DNA of 6,888 bases. Source: Lachnospiraceae bacterium. Its GTDB lineage: Bacteria > Bacillota > Clostridia > Lachnospirales > Lachnospiraceae. Within the stretch, counting starts at the first letter, position 1; each line of letters opens with the position of its first letter. A program made the translations under genes and the position numbers. Positions 1-5,700 of the stretch are shown here, piece by piece. The notes under the pieces are model-generated. The model worked only from the letters and a program-made list of their open reading frames with translations. It did not search any database and had not been told where the DNA came from. Location of the stretch: contig VSOC01000170.1 of NCBI GenBank assembly GCA_009774615.1, forward strand, positions 1-6,888, written 5' to 3'.

Positions 1-594
1 AATTTGGAATTTTTAGAAGGACATAAGGAGATAAAACGTTTAGATATATCAAATAATTCGATTCGTGATATTGGTATCCTTAAAATGTACCGAAAAGAAC
101 TTACCTATTTAAATATTGCATGGAATCCTATTGAGGATTTAAGCCCATTAGTGGAGTGGGCACCATCGATATTGCTGCATGATAAGAAGAATGCCGAATT
201 TCCTGGTGTGGAATTTGATATTTCTGGTATAAAACTAGATGAAATAGAAGAAGAGAAAGGAATTCGTATAATAGAAGAAATGCTTTTTTATAAATTAACA
301 GCAAAAAATTGTGGATTGAAAAGCACAGACCTAGTTCAATATCAATTAAAAATAGAGTATTTAGATATTTCAAATAATCCGATAGATGGCCTTATAGGAA
401 TGACTGGTTTGAAGTTTTTAAAAGAAATCGTTGCAAAAAATACATTAATCGAAGGTGATAGAATTAGGTTACTTGAAGTACTAAGTCCGTCAAAAGTATA
501 TGCCATTCCTTCTTATTGGAAAACGGATGGATTAAGTTTTTTCTTTTATGGAATGGAAGGTAAACCAGTAATGGCCAGAGTTATTCTTAAATGA
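1..594 (+). CDS. Leucine-rich-repeat protein, 3' part (5' end outside window)
   Basis: The frame is open from the first base and ends in TGA at 592-594, so this is the C-terminal ~197 residues of a longer protein. The TTG at position 4 is not a credible start: it has no ribosome binding site inside the window and lies within a repeat. Leucine-rich-repeat units are visible as RLDISNNSIRDI, YLNIAWNPIEDL and YLDISNNPIDGL, each with the LxxLxLxxNxI spacing. A less regular helical, acidic segment (roughly residues 70-105) separates them, and the last ~50 residues form a non-repeat tail. LRR proteins bind other proteins, and small cytosolic ones occur beside polymorphic toxin loci, sometimes as immunity proteins. 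No specific role can be read here. GC content is very low (about 25% in the first 60 bases), much below the Rhs gene downstream. The next gene begins 33 bases later with no convincing terminator between them. Confidence 0.8.
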   Translation, partial: NLEFLEGHKEIKRLDISNNSIRDIGILKMYRKELTYLNIAWNPIEDLSPLVEWAPSILLHDKKNAEFPGVEFDISGIKLDEIEEEKGIRIIEEMLFYKLTAKNCGLKSTDLVQYQLKIEYLDISNNPIDGLIGMTGLKFLKEIVAKNTLIEGDRIRLLEVLSPSKVYAIPSYWKTDGLSFFFYGMEGKPVMARVILK

Positions 595-612
595 TTTTTT
601 TAAAACTAAATT

Positions 613-617
613 GGAGG
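613..617 (+). promoter_or_regulatory. Shine-Dalgarno GGAGG that fixes a TTG start
   Basis: GGAGG lies 10 bases before the TTG at 628. The same frame has a TAA stop at 607-609 and no ATG or GTG between that stop and 628. TTG is therefore the only start that uses this site. Confidence 0.75.
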
Positions 618-627
618 TGCAAAAACA

Positions 628-1113
628 TTGAAATATTTCTTGCTAAATCAACATCCTTATTTTAAAGGTGCTTTCCGATTAAATCATTGGAAAGAAATGA
701 TAAATCCTGCATGGATTTCTCCTGGAGAATTCTATAAAATTCCTCGAAGTTGTGTTATTACGGTGGATATGGATGAAACTACAGCATTTCCAGATTTGAT
801 TATAACGCCATTTTTATTGTTCAGTAAGCTGCTGCTTGATGTGGCTAATATGTATGGGGAAGCTTTTTATAGCAGAGATATTGTTCTTGTAAATCCAAAA
901 GAGCATGAAAGCAGACCATATTCGTTGATTTTATTAGACACGATAAAACCTGAAAGTACTTTGTGGAAAGTAAAAAATTTATTTTTCCTGGATATTGAGC
1001 AAAGACGGGAATTAATTGCAAGCCAGGATTTTATAGAAAGCATATTAAGGCGAGGAGCAAAAGGAATTGAAATAAAAGAATTTACCTTGTTGACAGGGGA
1101 GGACGAAAGATGA
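628..1113 (+). CDS. Uncharacterised 161-aa protein with Imm11/DUF1629-like C-terminus
   Basis: Translation most likely starts at TTG 628, set by GGAGG at 613-617. The protein is soluble and of mixed alpha/beta character, with no signal peptide or membrane segment. The only family hint is near the end, where FFLDIEQRRELIASQDFIES is followed by a helix and a short strand (GIEIKEF). This resembles the closing pattern of Imm11/DUF1629 immunity-type proteins (phe-rich strand, 'vS..l..al....l.G..f'). That is a weak, memory-based resemblance. A central hydrophobic helix begins after FPDLIITPFLLFSKLLLDV (about residues 53-71). The stop overlaps the start of the PAAR-like gene (ATGA, 1110-1113), so the two are probably translationally coupled. 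The coupling suggests either an immunity gene retained from an upstream effector or a fixed accessory component of the spike/effector cassette. Function unknown. Confidence 0.75.
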   Translation: MKYFLLNQHPYFKGAFRLNHWKEMINPAWISPGEFYKIPRSCVITVDMDETTAFPDLIITPFLLFSKLLLDVANMYGEAFYSRDIVLVNPKEHESRPYSLILLDTIKPESTLWKVKNLFFLDIEQRRELIASQDFIESILRRGAKGIEIKEFTLLTGEDER

Positions 1114-1481
1114 CCGAAAGTTTGCAAAATTTACAAAAAATGTATGCTTATCAGGAAGTTATGCGTAAAAACGGGGGAGAAAGTATCTGTCATTCTGCAA
1201 GATTAAGATGTGAATATGGTTCGCAGGAATACATATTAAACCTTACAAAAAGCCATGGAAAATACGTGGGAGGAAATGCACAGATTGATGTAAAGGATGG
1301 CAAGGAAGCATATTTTGGCTATTGCAGAAAACTGGATGGACCTTGCAGGGCGAGATTATCGGATTGGTACAATGGAAATGAAAATGACAAGATGTTTGAT
1401 GACAGAACTTTAAAGATGGAATCATCAGTTCAAAAGGATACGGGTTTTATGGTTTGTCTGGCAGGCAGATTGCCTCGATAA
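1110..1481 (+). CDS. DUF4280 (PAAR-like) spike-tip protein
   Basis: This 123-residue protein matches my recollection of the DUF4280 family, which is related to PAAR proteins that cap the spike of contractile injection systems and connect to effectors. The expected landmarks appear in order: a first strand with CEYG (Cys34), a region around 'AQIDVKDGKEAYFGYC' (FGxC, Cys72), GPC (Cys79), a Trp-plus-glycine step (DWYNGN, about 85-90), and a final C-x-x-G strand (CLAG, Cys116). The spaced cysteines may bind a metal, by analogy with PAAR. Length suits a single-domain tip with no fused effector. The start ATG is preceded by AGGGGAGG at 1095-1102 and overlaps the previous stop. As a separate protein two genes upstream of a PAAR-less Rhs, it would be the natural adaptor for that effector. 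The usual Cys late in the fold ('S.L.C') appears to be missing (MESSVQKD). Confidence 0.75.
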   Translation: MTESLQNLQKMYAYQEVMRKNGGESICHSARLRCEYGSQEYILNLTKSHGKYVGGNAQIDVKDGKEAYFGYCRKLDGPCRARLSDWYNGNENDKMFDDRTLKMESSVQKDTGFMVCLAGRLPR

Positions 1482-1500
1482 ACCAATGATTTTGTCAGGG

Positions 1501-1506
1501 AAAGGA
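1501..1506 (+). promoter_or_regulatory. Shine-Dalgarno AAAGGA favouring the start at 1515
   Basis: AGGGAAAGGA runs from 1497 to 1506. Its AGGA end is 8 bases from the ATG at 1515 but touches the ATG at 1506. The AGGG part (1497-1500) is 5 bases from 1506, so the earlier start cannot be excluded. Confidence 0.45.
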
Positions 1507-1514
1507 TGAACACC

Positions 1515-2102
1515 ATGAACTATATCGATGAAGAAATTATTGAATTAAAAAAGATAAAACGAAATCAAGAATACAGGGATATTCGCGGAGATGGGATTTT
1601 TATTCATGATCATTTGACTCGATTTGTTCCAAATGTAATTTTTGAACAGTTAGAACTATATTTGCCAGAGGATTTTATCAAAATGCCGGATGAATTTGCT
1701 GCGCTGAAATACCCTTCCGTTAATCGTCCGCAGAAGATTTTAACTTCTCTGGACGGACGTACAAATTTTGCTTTTAACCTGTTTACAGAAACACCCGTTC
1801 CGGCAGAAGATGTGGATAAGCTTGCCAAGAAAATGAAGACCATGCTGCAACATTCTAATCCTTCTCTTGTATTTGAATGGGAGGAGAGCGGAGTGCTTTC
1901 CGATAGCCGTTTAGTCGAGATGTTTGATTACCGAAGTTATGGAGTAGATGAAAAGTTATACAATATGATGTGTTTTGCATCCTTTCCCTGCGGGATTTTG
2001 CACGGGATATTTAATTGTCTGGAAAGTGAAGCCGAACAATGGCAGGGGGCAGCATGGCAGGTTTTTTTATCCTTGCGTGAATTAGAAAAAGCAGCAAACT
2101 AG
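1515..2102 (+). CDS. DcrB/DUF1795-like protein, putative effector chaperone
   Basis: This soluble 195-residue protein starts MNYIDEEI; an ATG three codons earlier, at 1506, is the alternative start. An N-terminal charged helix (about 1-25) leads into strands with LPEDFIKMP (50-58), TSLDGRTNFAFNLF (77-90), a helix VDKLAKKMKTML, then FDYRSYGVDEKLYNMM and FNCLESEAEQWQGAAWQVF. This order follows the Mog1/PsbP-type fold seen in DcrB and in DUF1795 (Eag) chaperones: 'lP..f.d.P', antiparallel strands, a helix, 'f.y.....g..yn.m', then a final 'G.FNC....e.W......l.S' helix. Eag chaperones stabilise the N-terminal region of Rhs effectors and help load them onto the spike. The position between a PAAR-like protein and an Rhs effector fits that job. 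The fold is inferred from pattern, not from an alignment. The protein could instead be another small adaptor. Confidence 0.6.
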   Translation: MNYIDEEIIELKKIKRNQEYRDIRGDGIFIHDHLTRFVPNVIFEQLELYLPEDFIKMPDEFAALKYPSVNRPQKILTSLDGRTNFAFNLFTETPVPAEDVDKLAKKMKTMLQHSNPSLVFEWEESGVLSDSRLVEMFDYRSYGVDEKLYNMMCFASFPCGILHGIFNCLESEAEQWQGAAWQVFLSLRELEKAAN

Positions 2103-2135
2103 AAAAAAACAAGCAAATGAAAAAATGACAGGATG

Positions 2136-2141
2136 GAGAGG
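2136..2141 (+). promoter_or_regulatory. Shine-Dalgarno GAGAGG selecting the start at 2149
   Basis: GAGAGG, within GGATGGAGAGG at 2131-2141, is 7 bases before the ATG at 2149. An earlier in-frame ATG at 2125 follows only an A-rich stretch and would include the ribosome binding site in its coding region, so 2149 is preferred. Confidence 0.7.
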
Positions 2142-2148
2142 AATTTTT

Positions 2149-2547
2149 ATGGACAGGACAGAACCGATGAGGGAGTATTTAAAACCATATCTTGCGAAAC
2201 GGCTGCACAGAAAGATAAGCGAGATGGAAAAGGTACAAAAAAATATGTTTCGTCAGACGGTGGGGGATCTTTTTCAAAAAGCACTTCTATACCAAAGGAA
2301 AGATTCCGCCTGGAAGCCATCCTGCATGGGTTTGTTTCATCTTCTGTATGGACTTCTGAATGATACACCTGCATATCAGATTATTTTGGCCGACGGGCAG
2401 TTTTATTTTGACGGGAGGCAGCAAACGGAGTTCTGGTATCCGGATTTTCTTTATCGGCGTGCAGAAGAAGAGGAAGAACTGTATAAGTATCTGCGGGGAG
2501 GTTTTCTGAGAGTTAATTCTTATGAATTATCGTATTTATGCCATTGA
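2149..2547 (+). CDS. Unrecognised protein, 5' part of a gene cut by an in-frame TGA
   Basis: I do not recognise this family. From ATG 2149 it encodes 132 residues: a basic, helical N-terminus (MDRTEPMREYLKPYLAKRLH), a long amphipathic helix region, a hydrophobic segment around MGLFHLLYGLLND, strands ending in ADGQFYFDGRQQTEFWY, and an acidic helix RRAEEEEELYKYLRGG. It stops at TGA 2545-2547, but the same frame is open for another 56 codons to TAA 2716-2718. That TAA is exactly where this gene would abut the Rhs start. The likely intact product is about 189 residues, with a Trp (TGG), Arg (CGA or AGA) or Gly (GGA) codon where TGA now stands. Other genes here also end in TGA, so a TGA-reading genetic code is unlikely. 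Sitting between the chaperone-like gene and the Rhs gene, it is probably an accessory or adaptor of the effector. A truncated 132-residue product may or may not work. Confidence 0.65.
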   Translation: MDRTEPMREYLKPYLAKRLHRKISEMEKVQKNMFRQTVGDLFQKALLYQRKDSAWKPSCMGLFHLLYGLLNDTPAYQIILADGQFYFDGRQQTEFWYPDFLYRRAEEEEELYKYLRGGFLRVNSYELSYLCH

Positions 2548-2718
2548 GTGTTTTTTGAATATCGTAAGCTTATTGGTGTTTATTGGAAAAATCAGGTAAC
2601 GGATATAACTTTAATGGAAGAATTTCAAATGTTAAATAAATCTTTTCCTTTTGATTTTCTTTTTGGGGATTATATGGGAGAGATTTTACTTACTTTTCGA
2701 TGTGGGGAGAGAGGATAA
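2548..2718 (+). pseudogene. Detached 3' part of the interrupted gene
   Basis: This is 56 codons in the same frame as the preceding gene, beginning directly after its TGA and ending in TAA one base before the Rhs ATG. The translation looks like a real C-terminus, with an aromatic-rich helix (FFEYRKLIGVYWKN), FPFDFLFGDYMGEI, and a short basic tail (CGERG). The first codon is GTG, but no Shine-Dalgarno sequence lies in front of it; the nearest G-rich stretch, around 2495-2501, is almost 50 bases away. Independent translation is therefore unlikely. It is best read as the tail of the upstream gene, lost by a nonsense mutation or a sequencing error, or reached only by stop-codon readthrough. It is strikingly AT-rich (about 23-30% GC) compared with the 5' part (about 42-45%). 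Confidence 0.6.
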
Positions 2719-2719
2719 A

Positions 2720-5700
2720 ATGGCAGGAAAAACAATTTTTGGAAGCAGTTTTTCAATGAATCATGAATTTAATTTTAAAGGAAAAAGTACAGAAATTCGG
2801 GGACAGAGCCAGGCATGTCAGCCGGTAGAACCTGGAAGAACACAGGCATCGTTGAATGCAGAGCAGTTTGCGCCTTCGGTACTGGGGGCTGTGCCTGTTG
2901 GTTCAGGCTGCCTGTCGCTGTCTGCGATGGAAAAATCAGTGCTTGGGGCTTTTTGTGCGGCAGGAACGATTCAAATTCGTCCTACGGATACGAATTTTTC
3001 GCTAAATTATGTGCTTTCCATGCTGAAACTGATGGATGGTGCATCGGCAAATCATGGAATAGTGAATGAAGAAGATTTGAAAAAAAGAATCATGAAATAC
3101 ATGACTTATCTTAGGGAAAACGCTGCCCCTGCTCCCTCCACCTGGAAGGGATTCCTAAAAGAGGCGATGCAAAATGCTGCTTTACAGAATGTGATGAAAG
3201 GAAATCAGTTAAAGCTTTGTGCCATGACCGGAGATCCAGTTAATGCGGATACAGGAAATTTTGTGTATGAAAAGGAAGATTTGCTGATTAAGGGCAGGAT
3301 TCCCCTGTGTGTGAAGCGTTTCTATAATCGGATGGATGGTAGAAGCGCGAGTATGGGAAAGGGATGGAGGCATAATTATCAGATTTCGCTGCTGTCCGAA
3401 GAGGAGTGCTATGTCCTTATCTGGGGAGATGGCAGGGAAGAGGTTTATTTCAAGGAAAAGGATTCCTCTCCTGTACCTCTTTTTGGTGAAAGACAAGCCC
3501 TGAAGGCGGACCAGGACGGTTATCTCTACGAAGAAACCGACGGGCAGATGTATCGGTTTGATCGGGAGGGAAAGCTGCTGTGGAGAAAGGATGTCCAGGG
3601 GAGGGGGATTTTTTGTTCTTATGATCAGAAAAACCGGCTGCATCAGGTAAGCAATCAAAAGGGTTCGGTTCTTACCTATCATTATGACCATTTTAACGGT
3701 CTTTTAAGTGAAATTACCGATCATACAGGGCGAAGGGTGAAGTTTTCCTATGAACTTGGGCGCTTAAAGGAGGTTTGGGATGCTGAGGGAGGGCGTTATC
3801 AATATGCCTATGGTTCGGAAAACGATGTGCGCCGCATTCATAACCCCAGGGGAATCTGTGTTTTAGACAATGATTATGACAGAAAAGGGAGAACCATTTC
3901 GCAGAAGTTTGCTGACGGGGGAGAGATGAGTTACCATTATCAGGAAGAGGAACAGCGAACTTTGGTAACGGAACAAAACGGAAACAGGGTTGCCTATGTG
4001 CATGATGAACAGTACCGAAATGTAAAGACGGTATATGTCGATGGAGAGGAACATTTTCGTTATAATGAGCAAAACCAGTTGGTGTTAAAAACCGATAAAC
4101 GGGGGAATAAGACAAAATTTGCTTATGATGATAAGGGCAATATAAGTCAGGTTTTATATTCGGATGGAGAAAAACACAATATGACTTATGATGCCAATGG
4201 CCGCCTTCTGGTCTTTTCTGTTAATGGAATCGTTAAGGTTAAAAACACCTATGACGCCCGGGGAAATCGTTTGAAAACCGTGGATGCATTAAACCGCGGT
4301 CGGGAAATGACCTATGACCGTGAAGGAAATATGGTGGAAATGATACAGCCGGATGGCAGCCGGATTTTTCTGGACTATGATTGCCGCGGAAATATTACCC
4401 GGATTTTGGAAGATTCCGGGCGACAGGCGGCCTATACCTATGATGACTGCAACCGGGTAATTCGTGTGGTTGACGGTGAAGGAAATTCTACGCTTTTTGC
4501 CTATGATGCCTGTAACCGTCTTACTACAGTAACAAATGCGGAGGGAAAATGCCGCAGATACGCCTATACCCCGAATGGAAAGCTGGAACAGTTTACGGAC
4601 TATAATGGTGCAGTATGGGCACAGACCTATAACTGTATGAATAAGGTAGAAAAACTTACTTTGCCGGATGGGGAAACTATCCGTTTAACCTATGACCAGA
4701 TGCAGAATATCGAAAAAAAAATATATCCTAATGGGGCAGAGGAGTCCTATCACTATGATGCATTAAACCGCCTGGAGCAGGTCGTTTTGCCCAATGGGGG
4801 AGAGATTTTCTATGCTTATGACCTGGATGGAAACTGTATTGCGCAGACGGATGCAGAAGGAAATAAAACCGAATTTATCTATGATGAGCGCAATCGTTTG
4901 ATAAAAACCATCAGCCCAACGGGTGCTGTTACTGCGTATGAATATAATCAGGAAGGCAGGCTTTCCTGTATAAAAAATGCAGTGGGGCAGAGCCACACCT
5001 ACGATTATGATGCGATGGGACAGCTTATCCGTGAAACCTCTGTATCAGGGAATTCGACCAGTTATGAATACAATGTGATGGGAAAGGTTTCTGCGGTAAT
5101 TGATGCCGGAAAGCGGCGGACAGAATATGAATACTATCCCGGCGGACAGTTGGAAAAAATCATTTTTCCTGACGGAAGAAGTGAACGGTTTATCTATAAT
5201 AAAAATGGCAGACTTCTTCGCCGTCAAAATCATAACGGAACAACGCTTGAATACAGCTATGACCGTTTAAATCGCCTGGTTTTGGTACGCAGTAATCTTG
5301 GTCAGGAAAAGTCTTATACCTATGATGCTGTGGGCAATGTGACTTCGATAAAAGATGCGTTGGGACATCGAACACAGTATGTGTATTCTAAGGGAGGGAA
5401 ACTTATTTCGGTTTCGGATGCAGAAGAAAATCAGGTTGAATATAGCTATGATGCTATGGGAAGGCTTGCGGCAGTTTGCCAGCATGATAAGGCGCATGGA
5501 ACTTCCCGCACAACGCAGTATGAAAGAGATCTTATGGGAAATATCCTGTGTGCGGTAAATCCGCTAGGATTGAAGGAATATTATGGTTATGACAAGATGG
5601 GACGGCTTGTCAGGAAAACCGACCGGGACGGCTATGAAACACAGTACAGCTACAATGGTGAAGGCGACCTGGAATCCATTCTTTACGGAGATGGACGGCG

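Noticed and set aside
1..594. Complete LRR gene starting at TTG 4
   Set aside because: The frame is already open at base 1, and the TTG lies in a repeat unit with no visible ribosome binding site.
586..601. T-run after the LRR gene as an intrinsic terminator
   Set aside because: The seven T residues (595-601) follow only a weak AT-only pairing (TTAAA/TTTAA), with no GC stem.
2133..2374. Overlapping open frames on both strands
   Set aside because: They are shadows of the gene starting at 2149, which has the GAGAGG site and the more protein-like translation.
2545..2590. TGA as a selenocysteine codon
   Set aside because: No stable G-rich hairpin like a bacterial SECIS element is evident directly downstream, and the context resembles no selenoprotein motif. 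A nonsense change is simpler.
2548..2718. Independent small gene starting at GTG 2548
   Set aside because: There is no Shine-Dalgarno site at a workable distance, and the frame is exactly continuous with the gene before it.
2815..3069. Plus-strand 84-codon open frame in another phase
   Set aside because: It is fully inside the N-terminal part of the Rhs gene, Cys/Trp-rich as expected from an off-frame translation, and without its own ribosome binding site.
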